Positions 34,474 through 43,711 of a stretch of 64,000 bases of DNA are shown piece by piece. Location of the stretch: NCBI GenBank assembly GCA_016234485.1, contig JACRBL010000062.1, positions 1-64,000 of the forward strand, written 5' to 3'. The position numbers and the translations under genes were made by a program. Position 1 is the stretch's first letter, and each line of letters begins with the position of its first letter. This DNA comes from Chloroflexota bacterium. GTDB taxonomy: Bacteria; Chloroflexota; Anaerolineae; Anaerolineales; Villigracilaceae. The notes under the pieces were generated by a model. That model saw only the letters and a program-made list of their open reading frames with translations. It searched no databases and was not told the origin of the DNA.

Positions 34474-37400
34474 AGATGAGATTTCTCGGCCATTGTTGCC
34501 GAGCTGGTCTGGTTCTTTCCCAATCGCTTGGCGTGCAATTCCGCGTTGTCTGCGGCGAGCAATAGTTCTTTGGAAGTTTTTCCATCATGCGGAAAGGTGG
34601 CTACGCCCAGGCTGATGGTATATCCCGCAACGGGATGCCCGGGCGACGGGATGTTGTCTGACGATTGATAAGCGGCGGCAATGCGCAGGCGCTCGGCCAT
34701 CACGAGCGCGCCTGTTTTATCGGTATGGGGCAGGATGACGGCAAACTCCTCGCCGCCGTAGCGCGCGGCAATGTCGGGATGGCGCACATTTTCCGCGAGG
34801 ATGCCCGCGATGGCTTTGAGGCGTTCGTCTCCAGCGGGGTGGCCGTGAAGATCGTTGTAGACCTTGAATGAGTCGATGTCAAGGATGATCAGCGAGATGG
34901 TTTGTGCGTATCGTGCCGCGCGCACAATTTCGGTTTCCAGATGTTGATCGAAGGCGCGGCGATTGATTAAGCCAGTCAAGCCGTCGGTGAGCGCGAGGGA
35001 TTTCACCCTGGCGTGCAGGCGGGCGTTATCCACAGCCATCGCGACGGGACGCGCGAACGCGTCCAGCAGATCCACGTCTTTTTGGGTGAGCGGGCGTAAT
35101 TCAGTGGATTCGACATTCAGCACGCCAAGCACGATCTTGTCTTTCACCAGCGGTACGCATATTTCGCTCTGAACTTCATGCGATGCTCGCAGGAAAGACG
35201 GGTCGTCTTTTACATTTGGCAGGAATTGGATCTGGCGGGTGCGGATGGCGCGCCCAGCCACGCCGCTGGTGATGCGGATCTCGTGAATGGCGAGGTCGGC
35301 CGGACATCCCACCTGCGCGCCCAGCCGCAAGACATCGCCTTCGAGTTGGTAAATGCTGACATGGTTGTACCCGTAGTTTTCCTGCAACAACGTCACGACG
35401 GTGGAGAATATTTTTTCGAGATCGAGCGAGGAGGTAATGATCTGGGAAATGAATTGCAGGGAATTTGCAGCGATCAGGTGATCGCGGACATCGGCGAAAA
35501 GACGGGCATTCTGTAGGGCGGAGGCAAGGTGGTTGGCCAGGGTTTCGAGAACGGGGATGTCTGCCTCGACGATCGAGTTGGGCGTCGCGTTTTGAATGTA
35601 AATCACGCCGATCAATTTGTCTTCATAACGCATTGGGACGCCGAGGGCGGCCCCAACGCCTTGTCCCTCCGGATGGTAATAGAAGTCGTCTTGTTCCACG
35701 CTGGCCGTGTAATATGGCTTCGAGGTTTTCGCCACATGTCCCATGATGCCTTGCCCGATTTCCTGGCGGAAGCCTCTTTCAAAGCCATAATCCTTTAATC
35801 CGCCGATGGCAACCAATTCCAATTGGTTGTCGCCCGTCGCGAGCGAGATGGCCGTTTCGTCGTAGCCAAAAATATCGCCAATGGCCTGGATGGCGATTTG
35901 GTATATCTCTTTTTCATCCAGGCTTTTTACAAGGCGCTCGCTGACTTGTTGTAGCAGGGAAAGTTGCCCCACGCGCCGCGAAAGTTTTTCCAGTAATTGC
36001 GCCTTGTTGAGCGCCAGCGCCAGTTGGGCGGCGGCCTGTTCGCCGAGCGCCACCTCGCGTTCATTGAAAACGTGCGGCTGGTTAAAGCCGATCAGCGCCG
36101 CGCCGAGTTTGCGTCCATCCGCGATCAGCGGCAGGGCCATCATGGATTTGGTGGGGAATTGGGCCGCGATGCGCGGACTCATGTAAGGCGTGTTGTGTAC
36201 GTCTTCCACCGCCAGAATCCGTTTCTCCCGCAGGACGGAGGCCGTCAGGGTGATCTCTCCCTGTTCAACGACCAATTTTTTATAGGCCTCGCGCATCTTC
36301 GAGTCGGAAGTCATGGGGATGGTTTGTTGTTTTTCGTCATCCCAAAGCGTGATATATGATTCATCTGCGTCTAGCAATTCGCCCAAATGCTCCGCAAGAG
36401 CATCGAGCAATTGATCGAATTCCTTTTCCTCCAGGGCAATTTTTGTGATGGAGTTGAGAATTTCCATCTGGCGGGCGTAGCGAAGCTCGATACTCAGCAG
36501 GGATTGTTCGCGGGTGACATCGCGGATCAATGCCACCCAGCCCGTCACGGATTTAGTTGAGCCATATAACTCCAGTAGGCTGGCGTCGAAAAAGCGCTCA
36601 TCGCCGTTTTCTTTCAGCGAAATGCGCTGGGAAAAGCGCCCCGCGCTCCAATTGTCCCAGAGCGCCGCGAGGATGGGTAGGACAGTTTGGGCTTCGCGTC
36701 CGATGGACGTGTTGTCGAGCCGCCACCAGTCCCGCGCGGTGGCGTTGCAGTCCACCACGCGCATCTTGTCATCCAGGATGATCGCCGCGTCCCGCAGGTT
36801 TTCGAGAACGGTGGCGGAGGCCACAGGAGTCAGCCGGAAGTAATTTAATCGAAAGAACCCTACAAAGGTCAACACGCTCGAAATCGCAAACCCGAAGGGC
36901 GTAAAATCCAGGCCGCACAAATCCCAGGGCCGAATAATGTAAATGATATTGGTCGCCAGCGGCGCGAGCGCGCCAACAATCATCAATCTCAATTGTTTTC
37001 GGACGATGGCGGGCGATTGGTAGAAATTAATAAACACAGGAGCCATTCCCCCAAGGAACATCAAATAGGTGTATGTAATAAGAACCCAAAAACCATAGCC
37101 GTGAGCCGAGATCGAGAGGCTTGGATATTCGCGTGGATCAATGGCGATTTCCTGCCATATTAGGAAATGGAATTCGTTGGTGAAGGCCAGCCCAATGGCG
37201 ACGGCAGGGATGATAAAAAGCGCGACTCTTCTGGTTCTGGTCAGCCAATCTTTGCGCCCGTTAAATTCCATCGCGAAGACGAACCAGAAGAACGGGATGA
37301 GCGAAATGCCGATGTATTGAAGTTTTGCAAAAATGAGTTTCGTTGCAAACGAAGAAGCAAGTAGCTCCAGCGCGTAGAAAAAACTCCAGGTCATCATGCC

Positions 37401-37529
37401 CACATTCATCCACCCAAACGACCTGGCCCCCGTTTGCTGTGGTCGGTGGAAAGACAGAATTGCAATTTCTGCCGTAACGCCGGCGATGACAAAGAGGGCC
37501 AGGGCAAAAGGCATTGGATTAATGGGCAT
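34470..37529 (-). CDS. 7TM-PAS-GAF-GAF-GAF-GGDEF diguanylate cyclase
   Basis: 1019 residues. Seven-helix N-terminus (about 1-230), PAS-like (about 240-350), three GAF domains (about 355-505, 510-670, 680-840) and GGDEF (about 850-1010). The active site reads ARYGGEEFAVILP, with RHPD as a product-inhibition RxxD site five residues before it. Its N-terminus resembles that of the HD-GYP giant on the opposite strand, so the two may read similar signals with opposite outputs. Its stop overlaps the lysA start by 4 bases, so lysA is read from the same transcript. Confidence 0.9.
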   Translation of the reverse strand: MPINPMPFALALFVIAGVTAEIAILSFHRPQQTGARSFGWMNVGMMTWSFFYALELLASSFATKLIFAKLQYIGISLIPFFWFVFAMEFNGRKDWLTRTRRVALFIIPAVAIGLAFTNEFHFLIWQEIAIDPREYPSLSISAHGYGFWVLITYTYLMFLGGMAPVFINFYQSPAIVRKQLRLMIVGALAPLATNIIYIIRPWDLCGLDFTPFGFAISSVLTFVGFFRLNYFRLTPVASATVLENLRDAAIILDDKMRVVDCNATARDWWRLDNTSIGREAQTVLPILAALWDNWSAGRFSQRISLKENGDERFFDASLLELYGSTKSVTGWVALIRDVTREQSLLSIELRYARQMEILNSITKIALEEKEFDQLLDALAEHLGELLDADESYITLWDDEKQQTIPMTSDSKMREAYKKLVVEQGEITLTASVLREKRILAVEDVHNTPYMSPRIAAQFPTKSMMALPLIADGRKLGAALIGFNQPHVFNEREVALGEQAAAQLALALNKAQLLEKLSRRVGQLSLLQQVSERLVKSLDEKEIYQIAIQAIGDIFGYDETAISLATGDNQLELVAIGGLKDYGFERGFRQEIGQGIMGHVAKTSKPYYTASVEQDDFYYHPEGQGVGAALGVPMRYEDKLIGVIYIQNATPNSIVEADIPVLETLANHLASALQNARLFADVRDHLIAANSLQFISQIITSSLDLEKIFSTVVTLLQENYGYNHVSIYQLEGDVLRLGAQVGCPADLAIHEIRITSGVAGRAIRTRQIQFLPNVKDDPSFLRASHEVQSEICVPLVKDKIVLGVLNVESTELRPLTQKDVDLLDAFARPVAMAVDNARLHARVKSLALTDGLTGLINRRAFDQHLETEIVRAARYAQTISLIILDIDSFKVYNDLHGHPAGDERLKAIAGILAENVRHPDIAARYGGEEFAVILPHTDKTGALVMAERLRIAAAYQSSDNIPSPGHPVAGYTISLGVATFPHDGKTSKELLLAADNAELHAKRLGKNQTSSATMAEKSHL

Positions 37530-37646
37530 GTCTTAAGTGTTGGGCCTTGAATGGACACAAAAAGGATTGATGGTAGCGGTTAAGTTGAAATGAAAAAATA
37601 CCAGTTTTTAGGCAACCCATCACTTATTCATAGGCCACTACCGGAT

Positions 37647-38024
37647 TTATTTTCCAAAGAACAAATTCCACCAAACCTCCCAATAGGGCATCGGCGTGGA
37701 TATGGGCGCGGGCGTGGGCGTGGGAGCAATTTGATTCTGGCTGTTGCCCACCGGCGCGCCAGGGATATCGCCATCCTGGACCATGCGATTATCCTCACGC
37801 GCGTATTGATCCACGGCCGCGTCGGAAGTGGCAAAGGCCACCTGGGTCTGCAACGCGGCCTGCGTCTGCACGGCCTGGGTTGCGTTGGCGCGCACCTCGT
37901 TGGCCTTCTCCGTCAAATGATTCAATTCATCAAGACGGTTGTTAAATTCGATCACGGCCAGCGTGAGCAGGGCAATGCCGATGAACGCGGCCACGCGACG
38001 CCAGTTGATGAGTGATTTGTCCAT
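37647..38024 (-). CDS. Single-pass membrane protein with coiled coil, DivIC/FtsB-like (tentative)
   Basis: 125 residues. Short cytosolic N-terminus, one helix (about 10-27), coiled coil (about 28-65, FNNRLDELNHLTEKANEVRAN) and a Pro/Thr-rich tail ending YWEVWWNLFFGK. The architecture suits bitopic septum proteins of the FtsB/DivIC type; motif-level evidence is lacking. It stands on the minus strand, divergent from rplI. Confidence 0.45.
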   Translation of the reverse strand: MDKSLINWRRVAAFIGIALLTLAVIEFNNRLDELNHLTEKANEVRANATQAVQTQAALQTQVAFATSDAAVDQYAREDNRMVQDGDIPGAPVGNSQNQIAPTPTPAPISTPMPYWEVWWNLFFGK

Positions 38025-38052
38025 ATCTTCATCTTACACCGTCCACGCGCAG

Positions 38053-38081
38053 TTGGCAAGACGGGCCTCCTCTGGTACAAT
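38053..38081 (+). promoter_or_regulatory. Promoter of rplI
   Basis: TTGGCA (38053-38058), 17 bases, TACAAT (38076-38081); transcription would begin near 38088, about 58 bases before the start codon. Confidence 0.7.
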
Positions 38082-38145
38082 CCCGCCCCGCAGGACGTGG
38101 TACCCTTCGACCTGCAAATCTCCCAAAGAAAGGGCTTGATTCAAA

Positions 38146-38721
38146 ATGAAAGTCATGCTCATTAAGGACGTGTACAAACTTGGCCGCGCGGGCGACGTGA
38201 AAAAGGTCGCCGATGGCTACGGCCGCAACTTCCTCATCCCGCAAGGGTTGGCCGTGCTTGCCACCGCAGGCGCGCTCAAACAGGTGGAACGAATCAAAGG
38301 CCAGGCCGAGATTCGCCGCTCCTCGCTCAACAGCGAACTCAAAGGCATCTCCGATCAGATCAACGGCCTCGTACTCGACTTCGTCGTGAAAGCAGGCGAA
38401 ACGGGCAAACTCTACGGCTCGATCACCCCGCAGGATGTCGCCACCGCTATCACCGAAAAGATCCGCTTCGAAGTCAAACGCCAGCAGGTTGACATGCAAC
38501 CCGTGCGCGAGATCGGCGAATTTCCCGCCCACGTGCGCCTGACGATGGACCTCGTCCCTGAAGTCAAACTCGTCGTCCACCGCGAAGGCGAAGTTGCCGA
38601 AGAAGAGGTCAAAGAGGAAAAGAAAAAGGCCAAAGGCAAGAAAGCCAAAGCCGAAGCCGAAACTCCCGCCGAAGAGACCCCCGTCGCCGAAGCCCCCACA
38701 GCCGAAGCCGCCGCCGAGTAA
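38146..38721 (+). CDS. rplI: 50S ribosomal protein bL9 with acidic/basic tail
   Basis: 191 residues; the usual length is about 148-150. MKVMLIKDVYKLGRAGDVKKVADGYGRNFLIPQGLA is the classic N-terminal domain, and residues about 50-148 form the central helix and C-terminal domain (GSITPQDVA, FPAHVRLTM). The last 40 residues are a low-complexity Lys/Glu/Ala tail, not part of the family core. The protein binds 23S rRNA near the L1 stalk. Confidence 0.95.
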   Translation: MKVMLIKDVYKLGRAGDVKKVADGYGRNFLIPQGLAVLATAGALKQVERIKGQAEIRRSSLNSELKGISDQINGLVLDFVVKAGETGKLYGSITPQDVATAITEKIRFEVKRQQVDMQPVREIGEFPAHVRLTMDLVPEVKLVVHREGEVAEEEVKEEKKKAKGKKAKAEAETPAEETPVAEAPTAEAAAE

Positions 38722-38732
38722 TTTGCAACCAC

Positions 38733-38763
38733 GAAACCCGATTTCGCTGAGAAATCGGGTTTC
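38733..38763. terminator. Hairpin between rplI and the HTH gene
   Basis: GAAACCCGATTTC (38733-38745) pairs with GAAATCGGGTTTC (38751-38763), flanked by ACCAC and GTGGT. There is a weak T run afterwards. It may be a terminator or another repeat palindrome. Confidence 0.55.
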
Positions 38764-38784
38764 TAATTGTGGTAAACTTTTGCC

Positions 38785-39426
38785 ATGCCCGAACCCAAAG
38801 AAACCATCGGCCAGCGCCTCAAACGCATCCGCGCCGACCGTCGCCTTTCGCTCGAAAAAGCCTCTGAAATCACGCGCGTCCGTCCGCACTACCTCCAGGC
38901 TTTGGAGGAAGACAACTACTCCGTCATGTCCTCCGCCGCGCAGGCGCGCGGCTTCCTCAAACTTTACGCCGACTATTTGGGCCTCGATCTTGAAGCCGCC
39001 ATGGACGAACTTCGCAATGCGGAATCAGCGGACGCGGCCCCCGAGCCGATCGCTCCCGAACCCGCGTTATCCACGCCCGAGCCGGCCGCGCCGCAAGCAG
39101 AGCCGCCCGCATCTTCCTCAGGGACAGCGGTTCGCCGTCCATTCTGGGCGCGCCTCCTTCGGCGCTCCGCCCCCGAAGCCGACGCGACCCCCGCGCCCGC
39201 GGAGTACCCGCAGGGTGAACCCGCCGTGGAAGCGCCCGCGCCCGTAATCGAACCGCAACCCGAACCCCTCGCCGAAGCGGACGTCAAAACTACGCGCGTC
39301 CGCAAGACGCCCGCGAAGAAGCCCAAACCCGCCGCCGAAAAAACGGCCAAGCCCAAGGCCAAGTCCACAAGCGCTCGTGCGAAGAAGGTCGACGATAAAA
39401 AAAAAGTTTCGCTGAAGACGAAGTAG
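38785..39426 (+). CDS. RodZ-like HTH protein, first half, frameshifted at an A9 run
   Basis: 213 residues in this frame. HTH_25-type domain at about 5-72 (ETIGQRLKRIRADRRLSLEK, HYLQALEEDNY, ARGFLKLYADYLGLD), then a Pro/Ala/Glu-rich linker and a Lys-rich stretch. At the nine As (39397-39405) the zero frame gives KKKVSLKTK and stops at 39424. A shift of -1 there continues into the frame of the downstream HTH gene, giving one protein of about 610 residues. It could be translated by slippage, mutated, or a sequence error. Confidence 0.8.
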   Translation: MPEPKETIGQRLKRIRADRRLSLEKASEITRVRPHYLQALEEDNYSVMSSAAQARGFLKLYADYLGLDLEAAMDELRNAESADAAPEPIAPEPALSTPEPAAPQAEPPASSSGTAVRRPFWARLLRRSAPEADATPAPAEYPQGEPAVEAPAPVIEPQPEPLAEADVKTTRVRKTPAKKPKPAAEKTAKPKAKSTSARAKKVDDKKKVSLKTK

Positions 39427-39473
39427 CCGAAGCGCCTGTCGCCGCGTCCGCGGAGTACCCGCAGGGTGAACCA
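39199..39473. repeat. Short in-frame repeat encoding AEYPQGEP, two copies
   Basis: GCGGAGTACCCGCAGGGTGA occurs at about 39199-39218 and 39450-39469, coding the same peptide in both halves of the HTH protein linker. The second copy lies after the A9 run, in the shifted frame only. Confidence 0.6.
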
Positions 39474-39569
39474 ACTCCTTCCGCACTCGAAGCCACACAA
39501 CCGAATTCCGAAGTCCCCGCTGAGGCCGAAGAGCCTCGCGTCGGCGCGTGGACGCGATTTACCGCGCGA

Positions 39570-40616
39570 TTGGGAGTACGCGTTTCAGGGCCGCGCCCGC
39601 CCGAAGTCCAGGAAGAGGCGAGGGAGGAAGTGGATGCGGTTGTGGAGGAGTCGGCCAGTCCCGTCGCGGACGCGTATCCCATCCGCTTGTCAGATGAGCG
39701 CTTTGCTGAACTCGGCGCACGGTTGCGCGAGCGCCGCGAAGCGCTGAACCTGACGCGCGAGGAGATCGAACGTCACATCCGCGTGCGCGCTCATTATCTG
39801 CGCGCGTTGGAGGAGGGCGATTTTGGCGGCCTGCCCTCGGCGGTGCAGACGCGCGGCATGTTGAACAACTACGCCGCGTTTTTAGATTTGGACGTGGACG
39901 CGCTGTTGCTGGAATTCGCCGACGTGTTGCAGGCGCGTCATCGCGAGCGACATCCCCTGCCGCCCGGCGCCCGTGGACGTCCCGCGCCCGGCGCGCCTTC
40001 GAGCCTGCCGCCTATCCGCGGTTTCCTCGCGGCGGATATGCTCGGCATCTTGCTGGTGGTGGCGCTGATCGCATTTTCGATTTGGGGCGTGCAACGCGTG
40101 TTTGAAATGAACGAGGCCGCCAACGCCGAACCGACCGTGCCTTCGATTTCGGAAATTTTGGAAACGCCCATGGTCGTGGCGGTCACTGGCACATCCACGT
40201 TTGCACTGGTTGACCTGGATAATTTAACCGCCACACTCTCGCCGCTCGACACGCCTGTCGGCCTGCCGACCATTCCCGCGGGCGTGACGGTGCAACTCAA
40301 CATCATCGCGCTCGAGCGCACCTTCCTGCGCGTGATCGTGGATGGGAAGGTGGCCTTCGATGGCCGCGTCAACCCAGGCACGGCTTACCCGTTTGATGCG
40401 GCCACCGAGATCGAAGTGCTGGCAGGCAACGGCGCGGCGCTGCGCGTGGCCTACAATCAACGTGACCTCGGTCTGATGGGCGGCTACGGCGAGGTGATTA
40501 TCCGCATCTATCGCGCCGAGGGCGTCATCACGCCCACGCCCACCGTTGGTCCCACGCCCACCATCACGCCCACGCCGACGAATACTGCCACGCCCACGCA
40601 AACGCCGACGCCATAA
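39570..40616 (+). CDS. RodZ-like HTH protein, second half with membrane anchor and C-terminal beta domain
   Basis: The frame is open from the A9 run at 39405; the annotated TTG 39570 has no ribosome site. HTH_25 domain (about residues 35-110 from 39570: RLRERREALNLTREEIERHI, HYLRALEEGDFGGLPSAV), membrane helix near 155-175 (GILLVVALIAFSIWG) and a DUF4115-like extracellular beta domain ending in a Thr/Pro tail. The whole unit is RodZ-like and would link the cell wall to the cytoskeleton. With the first half it has two HTH domains, which is unusual. Confidence 0.75.
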   Translation: MGVRVSGPRPPEVQEEAREEVDAVVEESASPVADAYPIRLSDERFAELGARLRERREALNLTREEIERHIRVRAHYLRALEEGDFGGLPSAVQTRGMLNNYAAFLDLDVDALLLEFADVLQARHRERHPLPPGARGRPAPGAPSSLPPIRGFLAADMLGILLVVALIAFSIWGVQRVFEMNEAANAEPTVPSISEILETPMVVAVTGTSTFALVDLDNLTATLSPLDTPVGLPTIPAGVTVQLNIIALERTFLRVIVDGKVAFDGRVNPGTAYPFDAATEIEVLAGNGAALRVAYNQRDLGLMGGYGEVIIRIYRAEGVITPTPTVGPTPTITPTPTNTATPTQTPTP

Positions 40617-40676
40617 TTTACATTAACCGCAAAGCGCGCTCAAGGTTCGCGAGCAGTTGAGCAACGACACGTCAGT

Positions 40677-40705
40677 ACGATTTGCCAAGCAAATCGAACT
40701 GCTGA
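40677..40705. repeat. 29-bp repeat identical to part of the 12.7-kb element
   Basis: Built on CGATTTGCCAAGCAAATCG followed by AACTGCTGA; identical to 12669-12697. It sits 33 bases before the rimO start, preceded by a GAGCAGTT stretch. Confidence 0.75.
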
Positions 40706-40737
40706 CGAAACAGAAATTTTTTACAGGTATCCTCATT

Positions 40738-42090
40738 ATGACAAAAACAAAAAACACATTTCACTTGATTTCCCTCGGTTGTTCCAAAAATACCGTCGAC
40801 TCAGACTCGATGGCGCAATTGCTCATCCGCGATGGCTACCAGCCCGTGGATAAGGCCGCGCGCGCCGACGTGTTGATCGTCAACACCTGCGGCTTCATCG
40901 GCCCTGCCAAAAAGGAATCGATTTTGACTCTTCGCAAACTCGCGAAGTCAAAACGCGACAACCAGATTTTGATCGCGGCGGGATGTCTCACCCAGCGTTA
41001 CGGCACGGAAGTGGCCGACCAGGTGAAAGGCATAGACGGCATCCTCGGCACGCGTCGCTGGATGGACATTGTGCAGGTGGTGCGCGGACTGCGCAAGACC
41101 AAACATCCCCAGCCGCTATATCATCTGCCCGAAGACGCCACCGTTGGGACCGATGAGGCGGATACCGTTCGCGCGACGATCAACGGGGCCTCGGCCTATC
41201 TCAAGATCGCGGACGGGTGTCGCCGCCCTTGCGCGTTTTGCGCCATCCCGCTCATCAAAGGGACGGCGGTCTCGCGTCCTCTCGAAACCATTTTGGACGA
41301 GGCGCGTCGTCTGCGCGACGGCGGCGTGCGCGAATTGAATCTCATCGCGCAAGACACCACCGATTACGGTCACGATCTGGGATTGAAAGACGGCCTGGCG
41401 ATTTTGCTGGAAAAAATGTCCGAGTCTGTCCCCGATCTCGATTGGGTGCGAATCATGTACGCCTATCCTGGCTACGTCACCGACCGCCTGATTGACGTGA
41501 TGGCTTCATCAACGCAGGTTTTGCCGTATCTCGATATGCCTCTGCAACACGCGCATCCCGCCACCTTGTATCGGATGAAACGTCCCTCGAACATTGATTG
41601 GGTTTACAAAACGCTCGATAAAATGCGCTCCAAGATTCCCAATCTCAACATCCGTACCACGTTCATCGTCGGCTACCCCGGCGAGACGGAGGAGGAGTTC
41701 GCTGCGTTGGAGGAATTTGTCGGCGCGATGAAGTTCGACCGCGCGGGCGCGTTCCAATTCTCGTTCGAGCCTGGGACGACTTCGGAGCCGCTCGGCGACC
41801 CGATCCCGCCCGAGGTCAAGGAGGAGCGCTACGCGCGGCTGATGGAAATTCAGCAGGGGATTTCGCTCCAGTCGAATCAAGCGCAGGTCGGCCGGATGTT
41901 AGACGTCCTCGTGGAAGGATTTGATAATGGCCTGTCCGTCGGTCGTTCCTACCGCGACGCGCCAGAGATTGACGGTTACGTTTTCGTGGAAGGCAAACTC
42001 GCGATCGGCGAGATCGCCCCTGTCCGCATTTCGGGCGCGATGGCGTATGATTTGACGGGGGTTCCTGCGCGGCAGACGATTCAGTTATAA
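40738..42090 (+). CDS. rimO: Ribosomal protein uS12 methylthiotransferase
   Basis: 450 residues from ATG 40738 (the frame extends to 40657 only through a repeat). Radical SAM enzyme with two [4Fe-4S] clusters. UPF0004 domain cysteines: SLGCSKNTVDSD, VNTCGFIG and AAGCLTQRY; radical SAM site CRRPCAFCAIP (C-x3-C-x2-C); the TRAM domain is C-terminal. FDRAGAFQFSFEPGT and YPGETEEEF distinguish RimO from MiaB-type proteins. Modifies a conserved Asp of S12. Confidence 0.93.
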   Translation: MTKTKNTFHLISLGCSKNTVDSDSMAQLLIRDGYQPVDKAARADVLIVNTCGFIGPAKKESILTLRKLAKSKRDNQILIAAGCLTQRYGTEVADQVKGIDGILGTRRWMDIVQVVRGLRKTKHPQPLYHLPEDATVGTDEADTVRATINGASAYLKIADGCRRPCAFCAIPLIKGTAVSRPLETILDEARRLRDGGVRELNLIAQDTTDYGHDLGLKDGLAILLEKMSESVPDLDWVRIMYAYPGYVTDRLIDVMASSTQVLPYLDMPLQHAHPATLYRMKRPSNIDWVYKTLDKMRSKIPNLNIRTTFIVGYPGETEEEFAALEEFVGAMKFDRAGAFQFSFEPGTTSEPLGDPIPPEVKEERYARLMEIQQGISLQSNQAQVGRMLDVLVEGFDNGLSVGRSYRDAPEIDGYVFVEGKLAIGEIAPVRISGAMAYDLTGVPARQTIQL

Positions 42091-42119
42091 AAGTATTGCG
42101 TGTTGCGCACTGCGTAAAA

Positions 42120-42150
42120 AAAAACGAGACTCGCTTTGAGTCTCGTTTTT
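42120..42150. terminator. Bidirectional terminator after rimO
   Basis: AAAAACGAGACTC (42120-42132) pairs with GAGTCTCGTTTTT (42138-42150), with A and T runs at either side, between convergent genes. Confidence 0.9.
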
Positions 42151-42171
42151 TCATTACGAAATACGCAAGCG

Positions 42172-42681
42172 CTATGCGCTTCTCGCCAATGCCGTCGCTC
42201 CCAAAATCAGCAACGATAAAATGAAATTCATCCGCAAGAGACGTTCTTCGCGTTTTTGCAATTGGACGATCTCTGCTTCGCTGGCGCCTTTTTCTCGGCG
42301 CATCAACACGCGGCGGATTTGGGGAAGCACCTCCCACGTCTGCACCGCGCTGACGACGACCATCACCGCCACCAGTCCGTGCTTGATGAGGATCGCCAGC
42401 GACCATTGCGTACTGGTGTCAAAGAAGCCGTTGTAGTGCGGGTTCACGCTCAGCTGGAACATGCCCGTTGCGATCAATAGCGTCAGGCTGAACCAGGCCA
42501 ATGGTTCCAGTCGTTTTTGTATGGCTTCGATGAAGGCCAGCAGGTCGGCAGGCTTCAGCGCTTTGTGCGCCGCAGGCAGAACGAGGATGGAGATGGACAC
42601 GATGCCGCCGATCCATGCCACGGTTGCCAGCATGTGCAACCAGTAGACCAGCGCCACAGCCCAGACGGGAGGAGAATCCAT
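42172..42681 (-). CDS. CopD-like integral membrane protein
   Basis: 169 residues with four helices. VYWLHMLATVAWIGGIVSISILVLPAA resembles the first segment of CopD/DUF2269 proteins with the conserved WLHM-AxxWxGG motif, and the histidine and tryptophan could bind a metal or haem. No copper motif is evident. It follows the TPR-like gene by 3 bases on the minus strand. Confidence 0.65.
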   Translation of the reverse strand: MDSPPVWAVALVYWLHMLATVAWIGGIVSISILVLPAAHKALKPADLLAFIEAIQKRLEPLAWFSLTLLIATGMFQLSVNPHYNGFFDTSTQWSLAILIKHGLVAVMVVVSAVQTWEVLPQIRRVLMRREKGASEAEIVQLQKREERLLRMNFILSLLILGATALARSA

Positions 42682-42684
42682 ATG

Positions 42685-43647
42685 TTACGGAGTGGGTGGC
42701 AGGGTTTCAATCGGCCCGTTGCATTGCAGGTAGGCGTGATACGCGTTCTTTTCGGTGACAGGATCGAGATTGCCGAGAGTCTGCGCGTTTTTGTATTGCT
42801 CCGAGGCCGCGCACCATTCGTCCTGCCCGAAGAGTTCATCGCCGTAACGGATCGAAGCCACGCGGAAGCGCTCGCTTGCGGTCATCGTCCCGTCCCACAA
42901 TTGCGGCCAGGCGGGATACAACTGCGAGAAATAGAAGACCGTGTTCTTCCAGTCCAGGTCCCAAAAACTCGCGCCCAGGATGTAGAGCCGCGCGCCCTCG
43001 CGTAATCCGTTCGCGCTGCTATCCAGCGGACCAAGTCGCTCGGCCAACGCGAGTTGATACATGCCGCCTTCCAGGTTGCCCTCCTTAACGATTAGGTCGT
43101 AGCCGTAATTGCGGAGCGCGAAATAATACATACCGTCCACTTCGGCGGCGCGGTAACTCGCGTCTTTGCGTCGGAGCGAATCGAGATTCGCCAGCGCATT
43201 CGGCCAGTCTTTGATATCAATGTATTGTTTGGCGCGCTGAAAAATTTCCTCCACGCCGCTCAAATCTATAGTGGGAGTGATTGTGGGGGTGACGGTGGCG
43301 GTGGGGATGCTGGACATCACCATCACCTCAGCCAGTTTTTGCTGGGCTTCGGGGAACGACGGATTATTCTCGATGATAAATTCCAGTCGTTGGCGCGCCA
43401 GGCCGTAATTGCCCGAGGCCATGTCTACCAGCGCCAGCGCGTATTGCTCGGTCACTTGCTGTGAAATGGCCGTGGCTTCGGTGTCCACGCGGGTTTGGAT
43501 GGCCGATTGATAACCGCCCAGCCCGCCCAGCGCGATCAAAATAATCAGCGCCAGCAGGCCGAGGAAGAACTTCTTAAAGTTCGGGCGAAATTTCTTTTTG
43601 GGAGAGGGGTGGCTCTCCTGCATGGGTTCAAGGGTTTGTTCAGACAT
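42685..43647 (-). CDS. Membrane-anchored TPR-like protein
   Basis: 320 residues from ATG 43647; a longer frame starts upstream but a TATAAT (43655-43660) lies 7 bases before this ATG, so translation would be nearly leaderless. Cytosolic Pro/Lys N-terminus, helix at about 27-47, then helical repeats (YALALVDMASGNYGLARQRL, AKQYIDIKDWPNALANLDSL), a Thr/Pro linker in the middle (TATVTPTITPT) and a second repeat region at the end. No catalytic residues. Possibly a scaffold at the membrane surface. Confidence 0.65.
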   Translation of the reverse strand: MSEQTLEPMQESHPSPKKKFRPNFKKFFLGLLALIILIALGGLGGYQSAIQTRVDTEATAISQQVTEQYALALVDMASGNYGLARQRLEFIIENNPSFPEAQQKLAEVMVMSSIPTATVTPTITPTIDLSGVEEIFQRAKQYIDIKDWPNALANLDSLRRKDASYRAAEVDGMYYFALRNYGYDLIVKEGNLEGGMYQLALAERLGPLDSSANGLREGARLYILGASFWDLDWKNTVFYFSQLYPAWPQLWDGTMTASERFRVASIRYGDELFGQDEWCAASEQYKNAQTLGNLDPVTEKNAYHAYLQCNGPIETLPPTP

Positions 43648-43654
43648 GGGCGAA

Positions 43655-43684
43655 ATTATATCCTGTTGAGACGGCGCGGCGCAA
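43655..43684 (-). promoter_or_regulatory. Promoter directly abutting the TPR-like gene start
   Basis: Minus strand TTGCGC (43684-43679), 18 bases, TATAAT (43660-43655). The expected +1 is at or next to the ATG, giving a leaderless message. Confidence 0.5.
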
Positions 43685-43711
43685 AGGCTGTGCCATTTTC
43701 TCATTTGCCTT

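Noticed and set aside
39570..39572. TTG as an independent start of the second HTH gene
   Set aside because: No ribosome site, and the frame is open upstream to the A9 run, so a fused product is more likely.
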